From assembly GCA_025612375.1 (NCBI GenBank), contig JAAXKN010000001.1, forward strand, positions 352,669 through 416,668: 64,000 nt of DNA. Reading direction: 5' to 3'. Both the position numbers and the translations under genes were made by a program. This stretch comes from Ignavibacteria bacterium (lineage in GTDB: Bacteria; Bacteroidota; Ignavibacteria; Ignavibacteriales; SURF-24). Under the pieces are notes generated by a model. That model was not told the origin of the DNA. It was given only the letters and a program-made list of their open reading frames with translations, and made no database searches. Of this stretch, positions 33,483 through 41,898 are shown piece by piece. The stretch's first letter is position 1, and the number at the start of each line of letters is the position of its first letter.

Positions 33483-33550
33483 ACGCAGTCCGGTTTTGCT
33501 GATTTTGACAGATAAGAATTAATGCCGGAAATTACCACCCGGGACTGCGT
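33483..33550. other. Long-range inverted repeat upstream of the ECF sigma gene
   Basis: ACGCAGTCC (33483-33491) is exactly complementary to GGACTGCGT (33542-33550) across a 50-nt loop. It lies 150-215 bp before the sigma start codon, between the terminator of the hydrogenase operon and the AT-rich leader 33335-33480. It could fold in the sigma leader RNA or be a spaced operator. No riboswitch family was recognised. Confidence 0.4.
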
Positions 33551-33587
33551 GAAAGGTGCTGCGGTTTGGATTTCAAATTCCTGCAAA

Positions 33588-33615
33588 TAAAAATAAAGCC
33601 GGACATATGTCCGGC
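33588..33615 (-). terminator. Terminator of the hydrogenase operon
   Basis: GCCGGACATATGTCCGGC (33598-33615) is a perfect palindrome. On the minus strand it is followed by TTTATTTTTATTTG. It lies 39 bp after the hydA stop codon and is the expected end of the long hyd transcript. Confidence 0.8.
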
Positions 33616-33653
33616 CTTCATTTGCAATTGAGGCTCTAGCAGTTTACTTCACG

Positions 33654-35531
33654 TCACGCGATTGATTTACCGCGTTTTACGTAGTGAGTATGAAGCAGGT
33701 GATGTGAAAGCTCGCTGCAGGGACCTTCTGTCAGGAAGTTCTCATAAATATATTTCACGTAAGGGTTCTCATGCGACTTTCTGAGCGTGAGCCCTTCATC
33801 CTCGGCGTAGATTGCCTCTGCACGTTTTTTCCTGATCTCTTCTGAAGTCGGTATTGGCTGCCCTCCTCCGCCAAGACATCCGCCGGGGCATGCCATGATC
33901 TCTACAAAATGAACGTCGCTAAGTTCACCCTTCTTCAGCATTTCCATGACTTTCTTTGCATTTGCAGTGCCGTGGGCAACAACAAACTTCAGTTCCACGC
34001 CTTCCAGGAAGCTGTATTCAGCCTTTAGATCTTCAAGTTTAACCGAAGCCTGCTTTATACCTTCAAAGCCGCGGCATGGGGTTATATTCAGGTTCTTAAA
34101 GGGAACTTCCCTTCCGGTTACGAGTTCATAGACAGTTCTTAAGGCAGCTTCCATAACGCCGCCCGTTGCTCCAAAGATGAGTCCTGCTCCCGAGGCATCT
34201 CCAAAAGGTTCATCGAAATGGCTCTTCGGCATTTCAGGCAGGTAAATGCCTGCTTCCTTGATCATCTGTGCAAGTTCACGCGTCGTAAGGCCGTAGTCGA
34301 CGTCCTTGAAGCCTGAGGCTCTCATTTCCGGGCGGTTGCATTCAAACTTCTTTGCCGAGCAGGGCATCAGTGCAACCGAAACTATGTCCTTGGGGTCTAT
34401 GCCCGTTTCCTGTGCGTAGAAAGTTTTTATGACGGCTCCGAACATCTGCTGGGGTGACTTTGCGGTTGAAAGGTAATCCAGGTATTCTGGATAGAAGTGT
34501 TCTATAAACTTTACCCAGCCCGGTGAGCATGAAGTAAACTGAGGCAGCCTGACCGACTCATCGCCAAGAACGATTGCTTTTTTAAGGCGGTTTAAGAGCT
34601 CCGTGCCCTCTTCCATTATTGTGAGGTCGGCTGTAAAGTTTGTATCGAAAACTCTGTCGAAACCTATTCTGCGCAGAGCCGAATTAAGCTCCCCGGTCAG
34701 TGAATGCCCGGGTTCCAGGCCGAATTCCTCTCCTATTCCTGCCCTTGGCGAAGGAGCCGTCTGAATTACCACGTGCTTTTTCGGGTCATCAATTGCCGCC
34801 CAAAGCTCATCCGAAGGGTCATTTGCACGCAGGGCTGCCGTAGGACAGCGGTTGATGCACTGCCCGCAGTTTATGCAGATTACATCGGCAAGAGGCTTAT
34901 CGAAGAATGTGCCTATGTGTGTTTCGTGCCCCCTGTCAATTGCTTCAAGAACACCTACTTCCTGGAGGTCGATACAGGTTCTTACGCATCTTTTGCAGAG
35001 CACGCACTTATTCATGTCCCTTATTACCGAGGCTGAAGAACGGTCAACTTCATATCTGGGTTTGTCCAGATGTCCGAAGTTGTACTGATCCACACCGTAC
35101 TCCTTGGCAAGCTTTTGGAGCTCGCAGTTCTGGTTTCTGAAGCATGAATAGCATTCGCCGTAATGCTCGCTTAAGAGCAGGTCAATTATATTGCGCCTTG
35201 CCTTTCTTACCATTGGAGTGGAAGTGTGGATTTTAATCGGAGCAGTTATCGGGAACGTGCAGGAAGCCTGCAAAGTACGAATGCCCTCTACCTCAACAAC
35301 ACACACCCGGCAGACGCCGGCAACGCAAAGGTCATCGTGATGGCACAGTGTAGGAATGTGGATCTGGTTCTGCCTGCAGGCCTCAAGTATAGTTGTTCCA
35401 AGGGGAACGGAAACCTTCTTCTCATTTATCTCAATTGAGACCGTGCCGCCTATGGTATTGATATCCTTGGGTTTTTCAACAATATGAGGCTTCTGGCTGA
35501 CGGGTACCCTGCTTGTATCTTTACTTTCCAT
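33654..35531 (-). CDS. hydA: [FeFe]-hydrogenase catalytic subunit HydA, first copy (HydA1)
   Basis: A modular [FeFe]-hydrogenase of about 625 residues, trimeric group A3 type. In order it has an N-terminal [2Fe-2S] domain (CHHDDLCVAGVCRVC), a His/Cys-ligated [4Fe-4S] site (HYGECYSCFRNQNC), a two-cluster ferredoxin (CVLCKRCVRTC, CINCGQCINRCP), and the H-cluster domain. The three H-cluster motifs are TSCSPGW, MPCSAKKFE and EIMACPGGCLGGGGQP. The second Cys of the usual TSCCPxW is Ser, unlike in HydA2. The C-terminal small-subunit segment (YIYENFL...HHLLHTHY) is fused. The start is taken at ATG 35531 because GGAGG lies 5 nt upstream; it overlaps the hydB stop. With HydB1 and HydC1 it forms an NAD(H)-linked hydrogenase. 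Confidence 0.94.
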   Translation of the reverse strand: MESKDTSRVPVSQKPHIVEKPKDINTIGGTVSIEINEKKVSVPLGTTILEACRQNQIHIPTLCHHDDLCVAGVCRVCVVEVEGIRTLQASCTFPITAPIKIHTSTPMVRKARRNIIDLLLSEHYGECYSCFRNQNCELQKLAKEYGVDQYNFGHLDKPRYEVDRSSASVIRDMNKCVLCKRCVRTCIDLQEVGVLEAIDRGHETHIGTFFDKPLADVICINCGQCINRCPTAALRANDPSDELWAAIDDPKKHVVIQTAPSPRAGIGEEFGLEPGHSLTGELNSALRRIGFDRVFDTNFTADLTIMEEGTELLNRLKKAIVLGDESVRLPQFTSCSPGWVKFIEHFYPEYLDYLSTAKSPQQMFGAVIKTFYAQETGIDPKDIVSVALMPCSAKKFECNRPEMRASGFKDVDYGLTTRELAQMIKEAGIYLPEMPKSHFDEPFGDASGAGLIFGATGGVMEAALRTVYELVTGREVPFKNLNITPCRGFEGIKQASVKLEDLKAEYSFLEGVELKFVVAHGTANAKKVMEMLKKGELSDVHFVEIMACPGGCLGGGGQPIPTSEEIRKKRAEAIYAEDEGLTLRKSHENPYVKYIYENFLTEGPCSELSHHLLHTHYVKRGKSIA

Positions 35532-36744
35532 TACGACCTCCGTAACCATTTTTATTGAATATTTCCTCTTTAAAGTTTTCAAGAATGGATAAGAATGCGT
35601 TCGGGCTCGACTGTCCCAGACCGCACTTAGAGGCTACCTGCATGGTTTTGCCGAGTTCTTTAAGTTTATTCAGCTGGCTGAAGGTGTAAGTTCCCTTTTC
35701 CAGCTTTTCGATACCCTCAAGCAGCTTCACGTTTCCAATCCTGCACGGAGTACACTGCCCGCAGGATTCTTCGACAAAGAATTCCATGAAGTTCCTTAGT
35801 ACCTTCAGCATGTTGCGGCTCTCGTTAAAGATCATTATTGAACCGCCGGTTGCCGCGTCCTCATAGGCCAGGCTCCTGTCGAACTGGCTTTTGGGCACGC
35901 ATATGCCCGAGGCGCCGCCGACCTGTACGGCTTTTGTATTCTTTGCGCCAACAATTTCCAGGAGGTCTTTTATTTTTGTCCCCCACAGGAGTTCATAGAC
36001 TCCTGGGCGTTCGCAGTCGCCCGAGACAGAAAAAAGCTTTGACCCGGTGGATTTATCGGTCCCGAACTTTTTAAACCACTCTCCCCCTTTTACCACAATG
36101 TGCGGCACACTGGCCAGTGTCTCAACATTGTTTACCACAGTAGGCCTTCCCATGTAACCGGTATTAACCGGGTAGGGCGGTCTGTTTCTGGCTTCGCCGC
36201 GGTTTCCTTCGAGGGATTCAATTAAGGCTGTTTCCTCGCCGCAGACGTAAGCGCCTGAGCCAAGGCGGATTGTGATGTCAAAGCTGAAATCCGGGTTTCC
36301 AAGTATATTATCACCAAGGAGGTTATCCAGCCTCATCTGTTCAAGATAGTCCTCGAGCGCTTTAAGCATATATTCATACTCGCCCCTGAGGTAAATTATT
36401 CCCTGCTTTGCTCCAAGCGTAAAGCCTGCAACAACAATGCCGTCAAAGACAAGTTCGGGGTATTCAAGAAGTAGCACCCTGTCTTTGAAGGTCCCCGGTT
36501 CACCCTCATCGGCATTACAGACGATAAATTTTTCTTCCGATTTTGATGCTGCCACGAGCATCCATTTTGTAGCTGTCGGGAACCCGGCGCCTCCGCGTCC
36601 TTTTAGTTTGGATTCCCTGAGTTCAAGGAGTACGTTCTCCCGGCCAATCTCCAGAGCTTTTCTGATGCCGTAACCGCGCGTATAGCTGGAAAACAAAACA
36701 GCCCCTTCGCGCTCTGCGGCGGGTTTATTTCCGTTCAGTTTCAT
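35521..36744 (-). CDS. hydB: NuoF-like flavoprotein subunit HydB, short form (HydB1)
   Basis: This 407-residue FMN/NAD(H)-binding subunit is homologous to NuoF. It has KGRGGAGFPTATKW (FMN loop), NADEGEPGTFKDR (NADH site), GAYVCGEETALIESLEG and the cluster motif ESCGQCTPCRIG with a later CGLGQ. It lacks both the N-terminal [2Fe-2S] thioredoxin-like domain and the C-terminal 2x[4Fe-4S] ferredoxin seen in HydB2. In bifurcating HydABC enzymes those extra centres contribute electron branches, so this complex may have a simpler, possibly NADH-only chemistry. It is coupled to hydA by overlapping codons and follows hydC by 8 nt. Confidence 0.93.
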   Translation of the reverse strand: MKLNGNKPAAEREGAVLFSSYTRGYGIRKALEIGRENVLLELRESKLKGRGGAGFPTATKWMLVAASKSEEKFIVCNADEGEPGTFKDRVLLLEYPELVFDGIVVAGFTLGAKQGIIYLRGEYEYMLKALEDYLEQMRLDNLLGDNILGNPDFSFDITIRLGSGAYVCGEETALIESLEGNRGEARNRPPYPVNTGYMGRPTVVNNVETLASVPHIVVKGGEWFKKFGTDKSTGSKLFSVSGDCERPGVYELLWGTKIKDLLEIVGAKNTKAVQVGGASGICVPKSQFDRSLAYEDAATGGSIMIFNESRNMLKVLRNFMEFFVEESCGQCTPCRIGNVKLLEGIEKLEKGTYTFSQLNKLKELGKTMQVASKCGLGQSSPNAFLSILENFKEEIFNKNGYGGRNGK

Positions 36745-36752
36745 ATTGGCTC

Positions 36753-37226
36753 CTATTTGATTTCATTTAGAATATTAATGGCTTTTTCGGGTGTCAGGTG
36801 AGTATAAACCTTGTCGTTTACGATCATTGCGGGGCCCTGATCACACATTCCAAGACAGTTAGCATATTCTAAAGTTATCCTCTTATCCCTTGTAGTTTGG
36901 CCGAAAGTAATTCCCAGTTCCCTTTCAACAGCCCTGGCAACCGCCTCTTTGCCCGACATGTCGCAGGCAATTGTCTGACACAGACGTACAATGTTTCTGC
37001 CCTGAGGTTCTGAATGAAGAAATGAATAGAAAGAAACTACGCTGTATACTTCAACAGGATGAATATCCAAAAGCCGGGCAATTTCCTGCTGAACAAAGTC
37101 ACTTATATACTTGTGTTTTCTTTGCACTGCCTGGAGTATCGGGAGGAGGGCTGAACGTTCGGTCCCGTATTGATCCACAAGGCTTTCAACTTCTTCTGTC
37201 AACGAGTTTTTTTCCAGTACCAGCAT
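36753..37226 (-). CDS. hydC: NuoE-like [2Fe-2S] subunit HydC, first copy (HydC1)
   Basis: The protein has 157 residues. A helical N-terminal part (LPILQAVQRKHKYISDFVQQ) is followed by the thioredoxin-like [2Fe-2S] fold with four Cys in VRLCQTIACDMSG and ANCLGMCDQGPAM, the NuoE/HydC pattern. It would carry electrons between the HydB flavin and the hydrogenase clusters. It lies 4 nt after the response-regulator gene, so signalling and catalytic genes share one message. Confidence 0.93.
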   Translation of the reverse strand: MLVLEKNSLTEEVESLVDQYGTERSALLPILQAVQRKHKYISDFVQQEIARLLDIHPVEVYSVVSFYSFLHSEPQGRNIVRLCQTIACDMSGKEAVARAVERELGITFGQTTRDKRITLEYANCLGMCDQGPAMIVNDKVYTHLTPEKAINILNEIK

Positions 37227-37230
37227 TTTT

Positions 37231-37611
37231 TTACTCCTTAACCTGGTTGACCAAAAGTTTTTCTACTTTTTTAATTAGTTCATCCGGAGTGATCGGCTTT
37301 TCTACAAAGTCATCCACAGGAACCATTTCACCTACGCCATAATCCATTCCTATAGTCTTGGAAACCGATGAATACATGATTATGGGAGTGTGGATGTTTT
37401 CCCTTCTGAACTTCTGTGCAAGGAAGAACCCGTCATCAGGCTCATCCATCATTACGTCCAGGATGATAAGGTCCGGGTTGTGCTTCAGTACAATTCCATA
37501 GCCGTCGTTGGGATTTGTAGCTGTAATTACCTCATATCCTTTCGATTCCAGAACCAGCGTACTGGCATCAAGAATATCCGGATCATCATCAATGATTGCG
37601 ATCAGTGCCAT
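37231..37611 (-). CDS. Stand-alone response regulator receiver (hydrogenase locus, first)
   Basis: This single receiver domain of about 126 residues has the acidic pair in IIDDDPD, the phospho-acceptor in IILDVMMDEPDDGF, the switch Ser in MYSSVS and Lys in VEKPI. There is no output domain. The start at 37611 is preferred to the in-frame ATG at 37617 because the GGAG ribosome site is 7 nt from the former and only 1 nt from the latter. The MDEPDDGF stretch after the acceptor resembles MEEHDSGF in the receiver at 39413, suggesting that the two are related and may serve the same kinases. Confidence 0.9.
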   Translation of the reverse strand: MALIAIIDDDPDILDASTLVLESKGYEVITATNPNDGYGIVLKHNPDLIILDVMMDEPDDGFFLAQKFRRENIHTPIIMYSSVSKTIGMDYGVGEMVPVDDFVEKPITPDELIKKVEKLLVNQVKE

Positions 37612-37795
37612 AGGCATTCTCCAATTAAAGTTATTAGAAGTTATTATTTAGGACGAGTGAGATTTATAATTACGGTCAATTATCCGGAAATAAAGAATCT
37701 TCTTCAGACAATCAGTTTTCAGACAATTATGCTTCGGGAAATAATATTACAGGAGTAAAGCTTCAGGAAAAAAATACCGGCTGAAACCTTTCGGG

Positions 37796-39298
37796 CTAAG
37801 ACGCAATTCCGCTCTGCTTGTTGATGCTGAGCGGCAAGTAGACCGAAAAGGTTGTGCCCTCACCGGATTTACTTTCAACCTCAATCTTCCCTGCATATGA
37901 GTCAACTATGCGTTTTACAATTGACAGCCCCAGCCCGGTGCCGCTGATACCACGGGTTTTATCGTTTTTCACCCTGTAGAATTCCTGGAAGAGTCTGGAC
38001 TTTTCTTCTTTTGTCATGCCTATACCGGTATCAGAAATCCTGGTAATAATATAATTGCCCGAGCTGCTGATGCTTATGTCAATTGAACCGTTGTCTTTAT
38101 TATATTTTACAGCATTGCTTAGTATGTTTGTAAAGAGCCTGTTAATTTCATTCTGGTCAGCCTTGAGTTTGGTTCCCGGAGAATCGATGTGAAAGTTGAC
38201 GGTAATTTTTTTCTTGTGGAGTTCAAGTTCGAGGAATTCGATAATGGATCTGACAGTCTGACTGATTTCAAGCTCTTTAATTTCGCGCTGTGTTTTCTTG
38301 AGTTCCATTCTGGAAATATCCAGCAGGTCGTTTACCATTACAACCAGGTTCTGCAGCCTTGTGTAGGATCTTTCAAGGAAGTCCTTCTGCTGCTCTGGTG
38401 AAACGTTAACTTCGTTGTCCAGAATTATCTTAAGAAAACCAATTACGGCTGCAATGGGCGTTTTCAGCTCATGCGCCACCATGGAAACGAACTGTGACTT
38501 TATGGCTTCAACCTTAACGGATTCCGTTATATTTCTTATTACTGTAACAACGCCTGCCAGCGATCCGTCCGCATGCGGAACAGGTGAGCAGGTGGCCTCA
38601 ATAACCAGCTCTTTGTTAGGTTTGAGCTCAATCTGTGTAGAATATGAATTCGGGATGTAGGTTTCGGAATCAATGAATTTTTTGATGATCTGTGTAATTT
38701 CATCAGGAAGGATTTCGAGGATTACATCCCCGATAAATATTTCATGAAGATCCAGGTACTTCAGGGCACTGGAATTATAGAGTACCAGTTCACCGGTCTT
38801 GTTTACTACCAGCGCTCCCTCGGTAATTGAATCAATTATGGTTTTTAATCTTGTCTTCTCATAGGCTATCTCCAGGAGCCTCTCCTCCCTCTCTTTTCTC
38901 AGCCTTTCGGCCTCCAGTATTAAGAGGCGCTTCTCATAGCCTTTCCTGAGCTGGAGAAGGAGTTCGTCCGGAGTAAACGGTTTGGGAATGTAGCTGTAAG
39001 CACCCAGCTTTGTGGACTCAATTGCAGTGTCATAACTTGCATATGCAGTTGCAATAAAGCATACAGTATTCGGATTTGCCTTACGGATCTCCTTGAGCAC
39101 CTGGATGCCGTCAATATCAGGCATCCTGAGGTCAATGATAGCCAGATCAAACTCGTTCATCTTGGCCAGGCGGATCCCTTCGGTTCCGTTTTCCGCAGCC
39201 TCGGCATAAAAGCCTTCGCTTTCCAAAAGACGCTTTGTGCCGAGCCTGAGTCCCCTTTCATCATCCACAATCAGGACATGTGGTTTATGGTTTTCCAC
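37796..39298 (-). CDS. Receiver-PAS-histidine kinase
   Basis: The protein has 500 residues and no membrane helix. An N-terminal receiver (about 7-120; VDDERGL, AIIDLRMPDIDG, IPKPFTPDELL) precedes a coiled-coil stretch and a PAS domain (about 150-260). The HisKA helix follows with FVSMVAHELKTPIAAVIG, then a complete ATPase domain (NILSNAVKYN, ISDTGIGMT, GTGLGLSIVKRIV). The receiver may be phosphorylated by another kinase in the locus, perhaps the sensory hydrogenase kinase, making this a relay node. It lies inside the hydrogenase operon between two single receivers. Confidence 0.92.
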   Translation of the reverse strand: MENHKPHVLIVDDERGLRLGTKRLLESEGFYAEAAENGTEGIRLAKMNEFDLAIIDLRMPDIDGIQVLKEIRKANPNTVCFIATAYASYDTAIESTKLGAYSYIPKPFTPDELLLQLRKGYEKRLLILEAERLRKEREERLLEIAYEKTRLKTIIDSITEGALVVNKTGELVLYNSSALKYLDLHEIFIGDVILEILPDEITQIIKKFIDSETYIPNSYSTQIELKPNKELVIEATCSPVPHADGSLAGVVTVIRNITESVKVEAIKSQFVSMVAHELKTPIAAVIGFLKIILDNEVNVSPEQQKDFLERSYTRLQNLVVMVNDLLDISRMELKKTQREIKELEISQTVRSIIEFLELELHKKKITVNFHIDSPGTKLKADQNEINRLFTNILSNAVKYNKDNGSIDISISSSGNYIITRISDTGIGMTKEEKSRLFQEFYRVKNDKTRGISGTGLGLSIVKRIVDSYAGKIEVESKSGEGTTFSVYLPLSINKQSGIAS

Positions 39299-39412
39299 TT
39301 GTTTTCCCTTTTTTTATTTTAGGAACATATTTCAGAACAGATGATGAATTTAAAGCCAGATACTTATCCCGGATAAATTTACGAATAATAATTGATATAC
39401 ATTATATAAAAA

Positions 39413-39826
39413 TCAGGCCACAGTTTCAAAGAAATGCTCCAGTTTTTTAAGGAGCTCTTCAAAAACTATAGGCTTGTTGAGCACTGCATCGCACTTTATC
39501 CATTCCTTCTCCTCGCTTGTAGAGGAGCCGAATTTATAGCCCGTAAGGTACGTTGCGCTTGTAAGAAGAAATACGGGAATATTTTTTCCGTAGGGATCTC
39601 TTTTTATCCTATGGCAAAGAATGAAACCCGAATCGTGCTCTTCCATGATAAGGTCTAAAATTGCGGCATCAGGCTTTTCTTTCTTAAACTCGTTCCAGCC
39701 ATCTTCCACGTTTTCAGCTGTAATAATTTCATAGCCTTTGGATTTCAGCAAGATCGTATGCTGTTCAAGAAGATCAATATCGTCATCAACCAGAAGAATT
39801 TTTTTTACTTTTTCGTGAACTGACAT
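39413..39826 (-). CDS. Stand-alone response regulator receiver (hydrogenase locus, second)
   Basis: This single receiver domain of 137 residues has ILLVDDDIDL, the phospho-acceptor in AAILDLIMEEHDSGF, the switch Thr in LLTSAT and Lys in LNKPIV. It has no output domain. It lies 12 nt after the sensory hydrogenase-kinase gene, which makes that kinase its most likely phosphodonor. Its similarity to the receiver at 37231 (the MxExDxGF stretch) points to duplication or shared partners. Confidence 0.92.
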   Translation of the reverse strand: MSVHEKVKKILLVDDDIDLLEQHTILLKSKGYEIITAENVEDGWNEFKKEKPDAAILDLIMEEHDSGFILCHRIKRDPYGKNIPVFLLTSATYLTGYKFGSSTSEEKEWIKCDAVLNKPIVFEELLKKLEHFFETVA

Positions 39827-39838
39827 TTATTCAACTCC

Positions 39839-41830
39839 TTAGTTCATAATAGTTTGATTGTTAAGATGAGAAGGAAGCTTCAGCGTGAATGTAGTCCCCT
39901 CACCCAGTTTACTTTGAACCCCAATGTCTCCTCTGTGCATTTTTATGATGCCATAGGTTATTGCCAGGCCGAGGCCTGTGCCCTTTCCCATTTTCTTTGT
40001 AGTAAAGAAAGGGGTAAACAGCTTACTTAAATTTTCTTTTGGTATGCCGCAGCCCGTATCCTTAAATTCCACGACGAGATATTCCTCCTGCCTCAATACC
40101 CTTACAGATACATTCTTATCTTTCTTGTCCTCAAAAGATTCAAATGCGTTGTTCAGGACGTTAAGGAACACTTCCTTAATCTGGTCGGCATCGGCTTCAA
40201 TAACCGGTTCTTCAGCCGTATTTTCCAGGACTATCTTTACGTCCTTATAGACCGGATTAATGGAAAAAGCCTTCATGATCTTGGATAAAAGCTCCCAGAT
40301 ATTGATTTTCGAAAGTTTCAGCTTCCCCTGACGCGCAAAGTTCAGAAGATTAGCTACAATATACTTGCAGCGGTTGGTCTCATCGATTATCATGTTGAGA
40401 TCTTCCGTGTACTGATTGCAGCCCGAGACCTTCGACCATTCATTCCTGAGCATGGATGAATAGAGTAAAATTGTGCCCAGAGGGTTATTTATCTCGTGCG
40501 CCACACCCGCGGCAAGCTGCCCGATTGAGGCCAGCTTTTCTGCCGAGTGGAGCTGCTCCTGCGTATTTTTCAGCTCATCATAGGCTTTTTCAAGCTTGTC
40601 AATTAAATACGGCAGGCACATTTCATCCTCAGCCAGACCCTTTGCAATTGCAACGGCATACTCACGGCATGAAACATAGCCGCAAGCCGTGCAGTTGAGC
40701 TCATCCTGCTTTTCAAATTTATTAGAACGGGCCAGTATTTCCTTTATCTTCTCTTCAGAAGGCATCGGCTTTCTCTGGTTTTTCGAAGAGAAATTCCTCC
40801 TGAAACTGATATTCCGGCTGTTGAAAATGTTGCTTTTCCACAAATGCTTGTCAACGTTGTTGATCTTTTCTTCGCAATACTTAATGACCTTTTCCCTTTT
40901 TGAGTAGTAATTAAGGTCACTGTCAATAGCCGGGCCGCTGATGCACCCCTCGCAGAAAAGTATGTCAACAAATTTCGAATTAATGTTTCCCTGCGCTATC
41001 TCGTTGAGTATTTCAAGCACTTTGTCCTTGCCTTCAACAACAATGGTCTCTTTGGCAAGAATGTCGTTCGAAATAGAAGCCGTCTTCAGGAGTCCGCCCG
41101 CAAGAGGGAAAACCTTTCCCATATGTGAGTGCGGCGGGTCAAAATCGTCATCCGGAAGGCCGGAAAGCTCAATTTTCTTGTTCCTGAAGATTTCCTTCAG
41201 CTCTGTAAAGGTAAGAACGGCATCAATTGCGCCTGACACCTCGTCGTCTATATACTCGCTTTTTTTTGCAACACAGGGCCCTATAAAGACAACCTTAATG
41301 TCTTTTCCCAGGTTGGCCTTCAGGTATCTTCCCATTGCTATCATGGGAGAGACGATTGTAGCCAGGTTCGGCACCAGCTCTTCACGATATTTTTCAATAT
41401 AGTTATAAACAGCCGGGCACGACGAACTGATTATCGTCTTGCCATTAAAGGATTCCATTTCCCGGGAATAAAGCTGCCCTATCAGATCAGCCCCGAATGC
41501 GGTCTCTGCAACCGTCTTAAAACCCAGAAGACGAAGTGCAGCAGGCAGCTTTGTATAGCTTTCGGGAAAAGAGGCGGCAAACGACGGAGCAATTATGGCG
41601 ACGGCCTTACCTGTGGTAAGTATATCCTCAAGTATAACCTCAATGTCGCTTTTTATCTGCTTTGCCTGCTGTGAGCAGACTTTCAGACAATGCCCGCAGC
41701 TGATGCACCTGTCCCCGATGACCACAGCCTGACCATTGACAACCCGGATAGCAATAGCAGGGCATTCTCTGATACAAGAGTAACATCTTTTGCATTTCTG
41801 CCCTATTGTGCTTACAATACTTTTGCCCAT
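39839..41830 (-). CDS. Sensory [FeFe]-hydrogenase-like domain fused to histidine kinase
   Basis: The protein has 663 residues and no membrane helix. An N-terminal 2x[4Fe-4S] ferredoxin (CKRCYSCIRECP, CISCGHCLKVC; about 12-55) is followed by an [FeFe]-hydrogenase large-subunit domain (about 70-335). A four-Cys Fe-S module follows near 380-405 (CTACGYVSC...MC), then HisKA (VAHEINNPLGTILLYSSMLR) and a complete ATPase domain (NVLNNAFESF, DTGCGIP, GKGTGLGLAI). The H-cluster motifs are altered: SSSCPAVYN without the Trp, IGPCVAKKSE, and LFCEGCISGP with CxxC instead of CxxxC. All four potential ligand Cys remain. This is the layout of a putative H2 or redox sensor of the histidine-kinase-linked hydrogenase group. 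It is embedded between hydA2 and a receiver gene. Confidence 0.93.
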   Translation of the reverse strand: MGKSIVSTIGQKCKRCYSCIRECPAIAIRVVNGQAVVIGDRCISCGHCLKVCSQQAKQIKSDIEVILEDILTTGKAVAIIAPSFAASFPESYTKLPAALRLLGFKTVAETAFGADLIGQLYSREMESFNGKTIISSSCPAVYNYIEKYREELVPNLATIVSPMIAMGRYLKANLGKDIKVVFIGPCVAKKSEYIDDEVSGAIDAVLTFTELKEIFRNKKIELSGLPDDDFDPPHSHMGKVFPLAGGLLKTASISNDILAKETIVVEGKDKVLEILNEIAQGNINSKFVDILFCEGCISGPAIDSDLNYYSKREKVIKYCEEKINNVDKHLWKSNIFNSRNISFRRNFSSKNQRKPMPSEEKIKEILARSNKFEKQDELNCTACGYVSCREYAVAIAKGLAEDEMCLPYLIDKLEKAYDELKNTQEQLHSAEKLASIGQLAAGVAHEINNPLGTILLYSSMLRNEWSKVSGCNQYTEDLNMIIDETNRCKYIVANLLNFARQGKLKLSKINIWELLSKIMKAFSINPVYKDVKIVLENTAEEPVIEADADQIKEVFLNVLNNAFESFEDKKDKNVSVRVLRQEEYLVVEFKDTGCGIPKENLSKLFTPFFTTKKMGKGTGLGLAITYGIIKMHRGDIGVQSKLGEGTTFTLKLPSHLNNQTIMN

Positions 41831-41898
41831 TGCTCTCGGATTCTACCTGGTTATGCAAACAATATAAAGCTGAACTTAAAAACTACCTGCTGTACCTT

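Noticed and set aside
35532-35582. Longer N-terminus for HydA1 starting at 35582
   Set aside because: It would overlap hydB by 62 nt and lacks a ribosome site, whereas the ATG at 35531 has GGAGG at ideal spacing.
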